In this document: in pieces, positions 16,868 to 26,270 of the stretch
Layout: the number at the start of each line of letters is the position of its first letter
Numbering within the stretch: position 1 is the stretch's first letter
Made by a program: the position numbers and the translations under genes
NCBI RefSeq assembly: GCF_030362795.1
Contig: NZ_JAUCBM010000003.1
Span: 62,001 to 126,000 of the forward strand
Length of the DNA: 64,000 bases
Source: Pseudochrobactrum kiredjianiae
GTDB lineage: Bacteria > Pseudomonadota > Alphaproteobacteria > Rhizobiales > Rhizobiaceae
Reading direction: 5' to 3'
The notes under the pieces: model-generated
The model's database searches: none
What the model was told of the DNA's origin: nothing
Seen by the model: only the letters and a program-made list of their open reading frames with translations

Positions 16868-19755
16868 CAATTCCCCAACCGTTCCAGCAATGCAGGCACA
16901 TGCACCTGATCTGCTTTATAATTACCGGTCAGCACATACATAACCATATTCACACCACCGCGCAGCGCATAGGTCCGCTGCATCGGATCATTTGGTACTG
17001 TCGGATAAAGCGGCTGCCAGTTTTCATCCATCGCCCATGCGCCTGCGAGATCATTGGCCGTAATCAGGATCGGGCTGACGCCGTCGCCGTTGCGAACAGG
17101 TCTGTCAATCGGTTGACTATTGGCATCGGGAGTATCAACCGGCGCTTCAGCCCAGAGCGGACTGCCACGATAACGACCCGGAAAATCGGGCATCAGATAA
17201 AAAGTTTTGCTCAGAACATGATTGTCTGCGACAGGGGCAAGCGGCGGGATATTCATGACATCCAGCATATCGCGAAGGCGTTGCGTTGCAGGGCTGTTAT
17301 CGATAAGTCCGCTGGCACCGGCCGAAAGCTGGTCGCGGGTGTCAAAAATAACCGTGCCGCCTTGCTGCATATAGGCATCAATACGCTGTAAGGCTTTTTC
17401 ACTCGGAAACGGTGCTTTCTCATCCACCGGCCAATAGATCATCGGGTAGAAAGCCAGTTCATCTTTTTCAGGATCAACACCCACCGGTGCACCCGGTTCC
17501 ATGGATGTTTTATCTGACACGAATTGGCTGAGGCCGGTAAGGCCGATCCGGCTTGTGTCATCAGCGGCTTTGTCGCCGGTAAGCACATAGGCCAGATGCG
17601 TAACATCAAGCACGTCAATTTTTGCCTGATCGTCCGGTCTGTCGTCATCTTTGACTTGAACGGTCTGCGCCTGCACTGGTTGTGCGGCGAAAGGAGAGGC
17701 AGCAAATGTTGCAGACAGGGCAAACAGGATCAGCAGGGATTTGACCGTGCCGGAGGATTTTGTTTTGAAGCCGCGCAGTCCGTTACGTGCGAAAGTGCCG
17801 CCAATCCAGAACATCAGCAGACCATCAAGTGAGAGCAGCAGTGCAGCCAGTGCAAAGAACGGGCCCTGCAGATTAATGGTCTGGGCTTTGGTCGCCGGTA
17901 CCATGCTGACATTGCTGGTCATATCCGGTTTAGATAATGGGTTCAGCACAGTGTCAGCGGTCATCAGGTTCAAAGCTTTATGCGCCTGCTCTGTGCCGTA
18001 GAGGCCGGGCGGGTTGAGAATTGAGCTTGCGGGTGTCTTGCCTTTTTCAATCACCAATGGGCGGGCGGCAACCTGTTGTCCTGTCAGATTACCCGCAGCA
18101 TCGAGCAGGCGATAGGCTGGCAGGGTGATTGTCTGGTCAGCGCTACCCGTCGCACTTTGTGCGCCGGAGGTTTCAGTGATGCGACGCAGCAGATCGACGA
18201 AACCACCTGATAGCGGCAGGCTCGACCAGCCGATATCCGGCGCGATATGAAACAGGACCAAGCGACCGGCGCCACGGTTTTCACCGGTAATCAGGGGTGT
18301 ACCATCTGCCAGATTAAGCCAGCTTTTCTGCATCAAATCCGGTGAAGGTTCTGCCAACACTTGTCGCAGCACGGTCACATCATCGGGGAGCTGAATATTG
18401 CGGAACGGGCTGTTTTCCGGTGCGGGGGCAATGGATTGCGGTGTTGACCATGACAGAGTGCCGCCAAGATTACGCTGACCGCTGCGCAATTGCACCGGCA
18501 GGAGCGGATCACGCTTATTGCTCTGGTCACTGCTTTGTACTGCTGCCAGACGCGGGCCTGCAAAACGCAGCAATGTACCGCCTTCATCAACCCACTTCAA
18601 TAATTTGGTGGTCGCGCCTTCCGGCAAACGCCCGATATCAGACAAGATGATGACGGATGGTTTCTTTTCCAAAAGACTATCAACGGACTGAGCCAGATCA
18701 CGGTCATTAGCGCTGATCAGATCGGCAAAGGGTGCCATGGCGGACGAAATATAATGCAGCGGCGACAGCAGTGAATGTGCCTTATCCGCATTGCCGGCAT
18801 CGAGCAAGCCGACACGGCGGCGGCGATTATTATCATCCAGCAACCATGTGGCAGCGGCGTGGCGCATTTGGTCTGCACGCACCATGGCAATATCATTGCG
18901 CAATTCAACCGGTATGGTCAGTTGCGCGGTTGCCTTGTCAGCATTTTCTGCAAATTCCGCTTGGGTCTGCGCCAATACGCGCCCCTGATTATCATAGGCG
19001 CTGATCTGGGCTCGCGAAGCTTTACGATCATCAGACGGGCGCAACAGGCTCACGGTCAACGCATCCTGCTGATTGGAAACGCCTTGAATGGCATAAAGCG
19101 GCTGGCTTTCAGGCATGATCAGTTGCAAGGAAACCGCCTGAACCTTATCCAGCGCAGCAAAAGCTTGTTTGTCCTGTGCGCTTTCCAGACCATCATTCAG
19201 ATAAAATATGCGGGCTTCCGGTGTGTTTTTCAGAGCAGTGGTCAGGCGTTCTGCTGTGGCAAGACGCTCAACCGGCACAGGGCGCGGCTCCAGTGCTTGC
19301 AGACGTTCCAGTGCTTGTGCGGCCGTAAAAGGCCCGCTTGCCGAATTCTGCGGATCTGCCGTCGCGGTCAAAAAGACCGGCGCATCATTTTTCTCGGCAT
19401 TGGCGATCAGCCATTGTGCCTGATTTTCAAATTCTGCCCAATGTGGTGCCGAAGCCCAGCCATTATCAATCATAATGACAACCGGTTGCGCGCCGGTAAA
19501 AGTGATGGGCTGTGGTTTCCAGACAGGGCCCGCCACGGCGAAAATGACGAGTGCTGCCAGCAGCAGGCGCAATGCCGTCAGCCACCACGGGCTTTTGCTG
19601 GCTTCCTGATCGTGGCGTGCAATCCTTGCCAGAATAGCCAGTGGGGGAAATGGTTCCTGCGCCGGTTTTGGCGGCGTTGCCCGCAGCAGCCACCAGATAA
19701 CAGGCAAAGTTGCCAGACCGGCAAGCAGCCACGGGGCAGTGAAAATCAGCGGCAT
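16867..19755 (-). CDS. BatA-N / DUF4159 membrane protein
   Basis: 962 residues. The N-terminal 80 residues (FTAPWLLAGLATLPVIWWLL then PPKPAQEPFPPLAIL) form the aerotolerance regulator BatA N-terminal region with two helices. A VWA-like or Rossmann-like middle part follows, a helix at about 635-655, and the C-terminal 250 residues form DUF4159 (YPMIYWPVDEKAPFPSEKAL, then GGTVIFDTRDQ). The start codon abuts the stop of the DUF58 gene and its stop overlaps the next start, so translation is coupled. Proposed, from family context, to act with the MoxR ATPase in envelope maintenance; unproven. Confidence 0.85.
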   Translation of the reverse strand: MPLIFTAPWLLAGLATLPVIWWLLRATPPKPAQEPFPPLAILARIARHDQEASKSPWWLTALRLLLAALVIFAVAGPVWKPQPITFTGAQPVVIMIDNGWASAPHWAEFENQAQWLIANAEKNDAPVFLTATADPQNSASGPFTAAQALERLQALEPRPVPVERLATAERLTTALKNTPEARIFYLNDGLESAQDKQAFAALDKVQAVSLQLIMPESQPLYAIQGVSNQQDALTVSLLRPSDDRKASRAQISAYDNQGRVLAQTQAEFAENADKATAQLTIPVELRNDIAMVRADQMRHAAATWLLDDNNRRRRVGLLDAGNADKAHSLLSPLHYISSAMAPFADLISANDRDLAQSVDSLLEKKPSVIILSDIGRLPEGATTKLLKWVDEGGTLLRFAGPRLAAVQSSDQSNKRDPLLPVQLRSGQRNLGGTLSWSTPQSIAPAPENSPFRNIQLPDDVTVLRQVLAEPSPDLMQKSWLNLADGTPLITGENRGAGRLVLFHIAPDIGWSSLPLSGGFVDLLRRITETSGAQSATGSADQTITLPAYRLLDAAGNLTGQQVAARPLVIEKGKTPASSILNPPGLYGTEQAHKALNLMTADTVLNPLSKPDMTSNVSMVPATKAQTINLQGPFFALAALLLSLDGLLMFWIGGTFARNGLRGFKTKSSGTVKSLLILFALSATFAASPFAAQPVQAQTVQVKDDDRPDDQAKIDVLDVTHLAYVLTGDKAADDTSRIGLTGLSQFVSDKTSMEPGAPVGVDPEKDELAFYPMIYWPVDEKAPFPSEKALQRIDAYMQQGGTVIFDTRDQLSAGASGLIDNSPATQRLRDMLDVMNIPPLAPVADNHVLSKTFYLMPDFPGRYRGSPLWAEAPVDTPDANSQPIDRPVRNGDGVSPILITANDLAGAWAMDENWQPLYPTVPNDPMQRTYALRGGVNMVMYVLTGNYKADQVHVPALLERLGN

Positions 19756-20670
19756 TTAAAACGCGCCTCCGGATGCGGTGTGAGACTGCGCTAAAAAGCC
19801 ATGCAATGTCGTGAGCGCCTGTGCTGCCGGTTTGTCGGTTGGGCTGGTGATAAAGCTCCAGCCAAAGCGCGTGCAGGTCTCGCGTAAAAATTCGCGCTGC
19901 GCCTGATAGAGCCTGCGATATTCTTCCGCATAGGTCTGCGCCTGACCGGCGATCAGAACCGCTCCGCTGACCGGATCACGAAATTCCGTGCGGCCTGCAA
20001 AAGGAAAATCTGCTTCGGCAGGATCGGCAACGGTGATGAGATGTGCGCGGATGCCGCGTCTCGCAATTTGATCCAGCTTGGCGCTCAGGATATCTGCCGG
20101 TTGCAGAAAATCGCTGATCAGCACCAGCTCGTTAAAGCGCTGCAAAGATTGTAAATCAGGTTCTGCAGATACTGCTTTTTGTTGCAGCAATGCAGTTGCC
20201 AGCCGCTCAGCGCCGTTACGCGCAAGCAATGGCTGCATCACTTCCGGATAGGCGATGCGCTCACCGGAACGGCTGAACAATTCGGCCAGCGCCAAAGTCA
20301 GCACCAGCGCACGGTGTTGCTTGGAAACAGGACTGAAACGGGACTGATACAGCATAGACGGTGAAGGATCGCACCACAACCAGATCGTATGTGCCGTTTC
20401 CCATTCGCGATCCCGCATATAGGTATGGTCATCACGGGCAGAGCGCCGCCAGTCAATACGCGAGAGCATATCGCCCTGCGCATATGGGCGGAACTGCCAG
20501 AAATTATCGCCGGCACCGCGTTTGCGTCTGCCATGCCAGCCATTGATTACAGAACCGGCAATATGACGTGCCTGTGTGATCAAATCCGGCATCAATGCTG
20601 CCTGCTGACGGGACGGACTAAGCAGGTCAACGGCCTGTTCCGGACTGGTTATGGCACCCGTCGCAACCAT
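19756..20670 (-). CDS. DUF58 domain-containing protein
   Basis: 304 residues. The family signature is clear: GWHGRRKRGAGDNFWQFRPY followed by DMLSRIDWRRSARDD, then a VWA-like fold (IWLWCDPSPSML). Almost always encoded beside a MoxR ATPase, as here: its ATG shares one base with the moxR stop (TAATG). Soluble or peripheral membrane protein; thought to link the AAA+ ATPase with VWA substrates. No enzymatic residues recognised. Confidence 0.9.
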   Translation of the reverse strand: MVATGAITSPEQAVDLLSPSRQQAALMPDLITQARHIAGSVINGWHGRRKRGAGDNFWQFRPYAQGDMLSRIDWRRSARDDHTYMRDREWETAHTIWLWCDPSPSMLYQSRFSPVSKQHRALVLTLALAELFSRSGERIAYPEVMQPLLARNGAERLATALLQQKAVSAEPDLQSLQRFNELVLISDFLQPADILSAKLDQIARRGIRAHLITVADPAEADFPFAGRTEFRDPVSGAVLIAGQAQTYAEEYRRLYQAQREFLRETCTRFGWSFITSPTDKPAAQALTTLHGFLAQSHTASGGAF

Positions 20671-21674
20671 TAATCGAGAACCTGTGTCAGTTTGGCGATC
20701 ACATCACGCACGCTCACACCATCGGCACGGGCGGCAAAATTCAGAGCCATACGATGCTGGAGAACCGGTTCAGCCAGCGCTTTCACATCATCAACGGATG
20801 GTGCGAGGCGGCCTTCATAAAGCGCGCGGGCGCGGGTGCAGAGCATCAATGCCTGTCCGGCACGCGGACCCGGTCCCCAGCTGATGTGGTTCTTTGCGTG
20901 AAGATTATCCGCATCAGGGCGGGCAGAGCGTACCAGTTTGAGGATAGCTTCAAGCACAGTTTCCGGCACCGGCATCTGACGGATCAGCTGTTGGATTTCC
21001 TGCAGGCGGGCAGCTTCAATCACTTTGACCGGTCGTGCCTGTGCTGTGCCAGTGGTGTTGAGCAGAACCGCACGCTCGGCATCCAGATCGGGATAATCCA
21101 GATCAATCTGCATTAAAAAACGGTCAAGCTGTGCTTCCGGCAGCGGATAAGTGCCTTCCTGTTCCAGCGGGTTCTGCGTTGCCAGTACATGGAACGGGCT
21201 TGGCAGATCATGGCGCTGACCGGCGACACTGACATGATATTCCTGCATCGCCTGCAACAAAGCAGACTGGGTGCGTGGCGAAGCACGGTTGATTTCATCG
21301 GCCATCAGCAGCTGGGCAAAAACCGGCCCTTTAATATAACGGAAGGAGCGGCGGCCGTCGCTGTCCTGATCCATCACTTCAGAACCGATAATATCGGACG
21401 GCATCAGATCCGGTGTAAACTGGATGCGTTTTTCATCAAGACCGAGAACAGTGCCCAGCGTTTCCACCAAACGTGTTTTTGCCAAACCCGGCACACCGAC
21501 CAGCAGGGCATGACCACCGGCAAGCAATGCGACCAGCGTATTCTCAACGGCCTGTTGCTGACCATAGATGACCTGTCCGATTTGCTCACGTATCCGGTTG
21601 ATATCACTGACAGCCTGATCGGCAGCCTTTATAACGGCCTCAGGATCAATGTTCGGCGCAGTGGTAAAATTCAT
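20670..21674 (-). CDS. MoxR family AAA+ ATPase
   Basis: First gene of the four-gene minus-strand operon, 334 residues. Walker A is GVPGLAKT at residues 60-67, Walker B LLMADEINRA at 122-131, and a sensor-1 asparagine follows in LATQNPLEQEGTYPLPEAQLDRF (read in two parts: LATQNPLEQEG and TYPLPEAQLDRF). MoxR ATPases act as chaperones that mature VWA-containing or metal proteins. Here the downstream proteins carry VWA-like features, which fits that role. Divergent from the DUF1285 gene across 150 bases. Confidence 0.9.
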   Translation of the reverse strand: MNFTTAPNIDPEAVIKAADQAVSDINRIREQIGQVIYGQQQAVENTLVALLAGGHALLVGVPGLAKTRLVETLGTVLGLDEKRIQFTPDLMPSDIIGSEVMDQDSDGRRSFRYIKGPVFAQLLMADEINRASPRTQSALLQAMQEYHVSVAGQRHDLPSPFHVLATQNPLEQEGTYPLPEAQLDRFLMQIDLDYPDLDAERAVLLNTTGTAQARPVKVIEAARLQEIQQLIRQMPVPETVLEAILKLVRSARPDADNLHAKNHISWGPGPRAGQALMLCTRARALYEGRLAPSVDDVKALAEPVLQHRMALNFAARADGVSVRDVIAKLTQVLD

Positions 21675-21825
21675 AATGTCCTCTTAATTCCTGAACAGAT
21701 GCTTTATCCAGATTACTTGAATCATCGGGCAAGACTATGTCATGCTAAGGCAAGCGTAAATGGTTCTGCACTGTTTAATCGTGCAGCATTGGATTATCGG
21801 GCAGCGGTCTTAACAGGAAACTGAA

Positions 21826-22467
21826 ATGAATAGCGGCAGTGACATGAAAAACAATCTGAATGCCGGTGTGACTATCAGTTCTGAGAGTGGTCTTGATGCC
21901 CTGATGCGTCGTGCTGCAAGCCAGTTACCTGACGGTAAAGAAGGGAGCGGCCTGCCACCGGTTGAACGCTGGGAACCGGATTTTTGCGGTGAGCTGGATA
22001 TGGAAATCAAGGCCGACGGTACATGGTTCTATATGGGTACACCGATTGGCCGTCCGGCGCTGGTGCGTTTGTTTTCAACAGTGTTGCGCAAAGATGCAGA
22101 TGGCAAAACCTATCTGGTAACGCCGGTTGAGAAGATTGCCATTCGTGTTGAGGATGCCCATTTCAATGCCGTAGAGATGCATGTTTCCGGTGAGGGGGAC
22201 ACACAGGTTCTGACCTTCCGCACCAATGTCGGTGATGTGGTGAAAGTGGATGCAGAACATTCGCTGCGTTTTGTTATTGATGATGAAACCGGCGGATTGA
22301 AACCCTATATATTGGTCAGAGGGCGTCTCGAAGCGCTGGTCAGTCGTGCTGTGATGTATGATCTGGTGGCGCTTGGTGAAGAGCTGCTGATCGACGGGCA
22401 GCTGATGTTTGCCTTGCGCTCAAGCGGCCAGTTATTTCCGGTAATGGCTGCTGAAAACTTACAGTGA
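21826..22467 (+). CDS. DUF1285 domain-containing protein
   Basis: 213 residues; the block ERWEPDFCGELDMEIKADG then WFYMGTPIGRPALVRLFSTVL is diagnostic of the DUF1285 family. Soluble, no signal peptide, biochemical function unknown. The ATG at 21826 has a GGAAACTGA stretch before it; an internal ATG at 21844 is also possible. It precedes the CoA diphosphatase by 4 bases, suggesting cotranscription with the Nudix and CCA genes. Confidence 0.88.
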   Translation: MNSGSDMKNNLNAGVTISSESGLDALMRRAASQLPDGKEGSGLPPVERWEPDFCGELDMEIKADGTWFYMGTPIGRPALVRLFSTVLRKDADGKTYLVTPVEKIAIRVEDAHFNAVEMHVSGEGDTQVLTFRTNVGDVVKVDAEHSLRFVIDDETGGLKPYILVRGRLEALVSRAVMYDLVALGEELLIDGQLMFALRSSGQLFPVMAAENLQ

Positions 22468-22471
22468 TAAA

Positions 22472-23158
22472 ATGACAGATTTTATAACGAATACGGGTTT
22501 TACTGCGCTGGATTTAATGCGCAGAGTTGAACAAAAACAAAGCGCTATGGCAATTTCTGATGAATTTGATTCAGTCGGCCTGCCTGTGTCCGGCGATCAT
22601 GCGCTCAATCCGCAATGGAATGCCTCCCATGTTATGGCAGGTGCTGATCCGCGCTTGAAGATCAAACTCAAACCGGCAGCAGTCTTGATCCCTGTGGTGG
22701 ATCGTGGTGACCATGCCAGCGTCTTGCTGACCACGCGTAATGCGCAGATGCGTAGCCATTCGGGGCAGGTGGCTTTTCCCGGTGGCAAGATTGACGCCGA
22801 GGATTTAAGTCCAGAGCATGCGGCACTGCGGGAGGCTAATGAAGAAATCGGGCTGGACTTGAGGCAAGCCCAGACACTGGGGCGCCTGCCGCAATATATG
22901 ACCGGCAGTGGCTATACGATTACACCGGTCTTGGCTGTTGTGCGTACACCGTTTGAACTGCGTGCCAATCCGGATGAAGTGGCGGATATATTTGAAGTGC
23001 CGTTGCACTTCCTGATGGACCCGCAACAGCATCAGCGCGAGAGCCGGATCTTTGCAGGGCATGAGCGGTTTTTCTATGCCATCCATTATCAGAATCGGAA
23101 TATCTGGGGCGCAACCGCGGGGATTATCCGCAGCCTCTATGAAAGGCTTTATGCGTGA
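22472..23158 (+). CDS. CoA pyrophosphatase (Nudix hydrolase)
   Basis: Hydrolyses coenzyme A or its derivatives to phosphopantetheine and 3',5'-ADP. 228 residues. The NuCoA signature (LTTRNAQMRSHSGQVAFPGG) lies at about 86-105 and the Nudix box at about 105-127 with catalytic REANEEIG. N-terminal 65 residues are variable. The stop overlaps the start of the CCA gene (GTGA), a tight coupling seen in rhizobial genomes. Confidence 0.9.
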   Translation: MTDFITNTGFTALDLMRRVEQKQSAMAISDEFDSVGLPVSGDHALNPQWNASHVMAGADPRLKIKLKPAAVLIPVVDRGDHASVLLTTRNAQMRSHSGQVAFPGGKIDAEDLSPEHAALREANEEIGLDLRQAQTLGRLPQYMTGSGYTITPVLAVVRTPFELRANPDEVADIFEVPLHFLMDPQQHQRESRIFAGHERFFYAIHYQNRNIWGATAGIIRSLYERLYA

Positions 23159-24420
23159 GTGAGAAAACAATGACAGTGCTGAATATTGCGGATCGTGCGG
23201 ACTGGCTGAATGTGCCGTCTTTGCAGCAATTGCTGGCAGCGCTTTCAGAGGGTGGTGAAGAGGCACGGGTTGTCGGCGGTGCGGTGCGCAATACATTGCT
23301 GGGCGAGCCGGTGGGCGATATTGATATTGCCTCCACAACCTTGCCGCAAGAGACCAAAGCGCGGGCAGAAAGCTGCGGCTTTAAAGTTGTGCCGACGGGT
23401 ATCGATCATGGCACTGTGACGGTTGTGGCTCATGGTGTGCCCTATGAGGTGACAACGCTGCGTGCCGATGTGGAAACGCACGGACGCCAAGCGACCGTTG
23501 CCTTTGGCCGTGACTGGCAGACAGATGCCGAGCGCCGTGATTTTACCGTCAACGCGCTTTATGTGTGCGCCAATGGCGATGTAGTGGATTATGTTGGTGG
23601 ACTGGCCGATATTGAAGCCAGAGTTCTGCGTTTTATCGGCGATGCTGAAATGCGGATTACCGAAGATTATTTGCGTATCCTACGCTTCTTCCGCTTCTTC
23701 GCTTGGTATGGCTCAGGGCGACCGGACACGGCAGGGCTGAAAGCCAGCGCCAAGCTGAAAAGCCATTTGCAGACATTGTCGGCTGAACGGGTTTGGTCGG
23801 AGTTGAAGAAACTGCTTTCTGCACCTGATCCGTCACGCGCATTGCTATGGATGCGTCAGTCCGGTGTGCTGACCCAAATTCTGCCGGAAAGCGAAAAATG
23901 GGGCATTGATGGCATTCATGCGCTGGTGCGCAGTGAGCGCGATCTGGGCTGGAAGCCGGATGCTTTGTTGCGTTTGCAGACAATTGTGCCGCCGGATGCC
24001 GCACGGATGACTGAGCTTGGCAAACGATTGCGCCTCTCCAATGCCGATAAAGCACGGTTGGAAGCCTGGGCGCTGGCTGATCTGCCAAAGCCTGAATTGT
24101 CCGATACCGGTCTGATCAAATTGATCTATGGTGGTTCGCGGCAGGCTCTCATTGACCGGATGAAACTGGCGCTGGTCTCTGCGCGCGCAGAAGCGGAAAA
24201 TGATAATCAGGCCATGATGCGGGCAGGGCAGTATAGTCGTTTGCTGGATGTTGCAGAAACGGCAGATGTGCCGGTGTTTCCGCTTAGCGGTGCTGATCTT
24301 ATGAAGCTTGGTTTTGAAAAAGGCCCCGAGCTTGGCAAGCGGCTCAAAGCGCTGGAGGCAGCATGGCTGGCTTCCGGATTTGAGCTTACAAAAGAAAATC
24401 TGTTAGCAACTTTATCCTGA
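23155..24420 (+). CDS. cca: CCA-adding tRNA nucleotidyltransferase / poly(A) polymerase family
   Basis: Adds or repairs the 3' CCA of tRNAs. 421 residues from a GTG at 23155 overlapping the Nudix stop; an ATG at 23170 is an alternative and is nearer a GAGTGAGAAA site. The class II nucleotidyltransferase head shows VVGGAVRNTLLGEPVGDIDI at about 39-58 with the catalytic D-x-D, followed by ERRDFTVNALY and the RNA-binding ITEDYLRILRFFRF. The C-terminal half is helical. Whether it adds CCA alone or shares the job cannot be read here; only one copy is in the window. Confidence 0.9.
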   Translation: MSEKTMTVLNIADRADWLNVPSLQQLLAALSEGGEEARVVGGAVRNTLLGEPVGDIDIASTTLPQETKARAESCGFKVVPTGIDHGTVTVVAHGVPYEVTTLRADVETHGRQATVAFGRDWQTDAERRDFTVNALYVCANGDVVDYVGGLADIEARVLRFIGDAEMRITEDYLRILRFFRFFAWYGSGRPDTAGLKASAKLKSHLQTLSAERVWSELKKLLSAPDPSRALLWMRQSGVLTQILPESEKWGIDGIHALVRSERDLGWKPDALLRLQTIVPPDAARMTELGKRLRLSNADKARLEAWALADLPKPELSDTGLIKLIYGGSRQALIDRMKLALVSARAEAENDNQAMMRAGQYSRLLDVAETADVPVFPLSGADLMKLGFEKGPELGKRLKALEAAWLASGFELTKENLLATLS

Positions 24421-24425
24421 CATAT

Positions 24426-24455
24426 CGGGGCGGAAATTCCGCCCCGTTTTTGTTT
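24426..24455 (+). terminator. Terminator after cca
   Basis: CGGGGCGGAA (24426-24435) with complement ending at 24446 and then TTTTTGTTTTT. Separates cca from the beta-lactamase. Confidence 0.9.
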
Positions 24456-24509
24456 TTATCTACCGGTTCAGGTGAGTAAATATTTTTCAGTATTCCGGAG
24501 TTGTGTATC

Positions 24510-25319
24510 ATGGATAAAAGATTGCGATCAGCAGCATTATTGGCTTTGGGTTTGACAGGCGGGATCAGCTTTCAGGCACAAGCCGCTGAAAAGGGCGTTG
24601 TTGCTGAATGCGCGGTGGTCATGGATGCTGCAACGCAGAAAATCCTTACCCGTAAAGGTGTGTGTGATAAGCGTTTCACGCCAGCATCGACGTTTAAAGT
24701 ACCGCTTGCCGTGATCGGTTATGACAAAAACATCCTCCACTCGGAACATGATCCGGTATGGCAGTGGAAGCCAGAAATGGAAGCACCCGAGCGTGACAGA
24801 ATTGCGGTTGATCCGGCACGATGGCTGGAGCAATCGGTTGTTTGGTATTCACGTGAGATTACACGGCAATTGGGACAGAAGCAGTTTTCTGAAGCAGTTG
24901 CAGCACTTGATTACGGGAATAAGGATGTTTCGGGCAGAGCCGGAAAACAGGACGGGCTGACAGGCTCATGGATCGGCTCTTCACTGGAGATTTCACCGGA
25001 CGAACAGGTGCAATTTCTGAATAAGCTTGTGCATGAGACTTTGCCGGTTTCAAAGCAGGCACAACAGAAAGCCAAAGCTGCAATGACAGTTTTTACGTCG
25101 GAAAAAGGCTGGAAGGTTACCGGTAAAACGGGTGCAGCGCGGCTGCGTGATGCAAAAGGAAAATTTGCAGGTGAGCAGCGCTTAGGCTGGTTTGTCGGCT
25201 GGGCGGAAAAAGATGGCCGTCAGTTGGTTTTTGCGAATATGCAGGTCTTTGACAAGCCGGTAAAAGTGAGCCCCGGTATGCTGATCCGGGCACAATTCCT
25301 GAAAAATTTTGATCAATAA
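24510..25319 (+). CDS. bla: Class D (OXA-type) beta-lactamase
   Basis: Periplasmic serine beta-lactamase of 269 residues. The ATG at 24510 follows CCGGAG by nine bases. Signal peptide about 1-25 (FQAQA/A). All catalytic elements are intact: S60-T-F-K63 (serine and the carboxylatable lysine), S109-V-V, Y135-G-N, W154 and K206-T-G. Cysteines at 34 and 52 may pair. Codon use looks like its neighbours and no insertion sequence flanks it; strong terminators bound it, so it seems to be a chromosomal single-gene unit between cca and hemF. Spectrum (penicillins, oxacillin, carbapenems) cannot be predicted. An inactive penicillin-binding relative such as BlaR is unlikely at this length. Confidence 0.9.
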   Translation: MDKRLRSAALLALGLTGGISFQAQAAEKGVVAECAVVMDAATQKILTRKGVCDKRFTPASTFKVPLAVIGYDKNILHSEHDPVWQWKPEMEAPERDRIAVDPARWLEQSVVWYSREITRQLGQKQFSEAVAALDYGNKDVSGRAGKQDGLTGSWIGSSLEISPDEQVQFLNKLVHETLPVSKQAQQKAKAAMTVFTSEKGWKVTGKTGAARLRDAKGKFAGEQRLGWFVGWAEKDGRQLVFANMQVFDKPVKVSPGMLIRAQFLKNFDQ

Positions 25320-25345
25320 AAAACGGGGGCTCATGCCCCCGTTCT
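25320..25345. terminator. Terminator between bla and hemF
   Basis: AACGGGGGC (25322-25330), loop TCAT, complement (25335-25343). T-rich on the minus strand (TTTTTTATT), so best for hemF, though the stem can also end bla transcripts. Confidence 0.85.
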
Positions 25346-25355
25346 GATATTTATA

Positions 25356-26270
25356 TTAAGGCCATTTTACCACAGGCGGCATGGAAGACAGGATCGAGGC
25401 GATATTACCGCCGGTCTTGAGACCAAAGATCGTGCCACGGTCATGCAGCAGATTGAATTCCACATAGCGGCCACGGCGGATCAGCTGTTCTTCACGATCT
25501 TCTTCTGTCCATGGCTGATTGAAGTTCTGGCGCACAATATGAGGATAGACCACCGCGAAGCAGCGGCCGACATCGCGGGTGAATGCAAAGTCAGCATCCC
25601 ATCCGCCCTGTTCGTCATTTGAATGTAGCCAGTCATAGAATATGCCGCCGATACCGCGTGGTTCCTGACGGTGTGGCAGATAGAAATATTCATCGCACCA
25701 TTGTTTCATCCGGTCGTAATCGGCAATACCTGCATGTTTGTTGCAGACGAAATTCAGCGCTTTATGGAAGGCCTGACTATCGGCATCTTCCTGTGTCCGG
25801 CGACGATCCAGCACAGGTGTCAGATCGGCACCACCGCCGAACCACTGGCGGGTTGTGACAACCATACGGGTGTTCATATGTACAGCCGGTACATTCGGGT
25901 TATGCGGATGTGCAATCAGTGAAATGCCGCTTGCCCAGTAACGCGGGTCCTCATCAGCTCCCGGAATCTGTGCGCGGAACTCCGGTGAAAATTCACCATA
26001 GACGGTAGAGACATGCACCCCGACTTTTTCAAAAACACGGCCATGCATCATCGACATAACACCGCCGCCGCCACGGCCTTCATCTTTAGCCCAAGGCGTG
26101 CGAACAAAACGACCGGCCTCACGATCACTCAGCGGACCTGCGACTTCGTCTTCAAGCGTTTCAAACAGGGAGCAGATACGGTCACGCAGTTCTTCGAACC
26201 AGTTTTGTGCCAGTTGTTTTTTCTCATCAATATTATCTGGAAGATGAGCTGGAAGATCCGGACGTTGCAT
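25356..26270 (-). CDS. hemF: Oxygen-dependent coproporphyrinogen III oxidase
   Basis: Aerobic decarboxylation of coproporphyrinogen III to protoporphyrinogen IX in heme synthesis. 304 residues from the ATG at 26270, which follows AAGGAACC; a longer reading to 26354 has no such site. Typical blocks are seen: [45 protein letters not shown], and [10 protein letters not shown] near the C-terminus. Stands alone, with an 11-bp inverted repeat 82-111 bases upstream of the start that may be an operator. Confidence 0.95.
   Translation of the reverse strand: MQRPDLPAHLPDNIDEKKQLAQNWFEELRDRICSLFETLEDEVAGPLSDREAGRFVRTPWAKDEGRGGGGVMSMMHGRVFEKVGVHVSTVYGEFSPEFRAQIPGADEDPRYWASGISLIAHPHNPNVPAVHMNTRMVVTTRQWFGGGADLTPVLDRRRTQEDADSQAFHKALNFVCNKHAGIADYDRMKQWCDEYFYLPHRQEPRGIGGIFYDWLHSNDEQGGWDADFAFTRDVGRCFAVVYPHIVRQNFNQPWTEEDREEQLIRRGRYVEFNLLHDRGTIFGLKTGGNIASILSSMPPVVKWP

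Noticed and set aside
18775-19794. Open frame of 339 codons on the plus strand
   Set aside because: Lies wholly antisense to the DUF4159/BatA gene, which has clear domains and coupled neighbours; the antisense peptide is rich in Cys, Arg and His without any family pattern.
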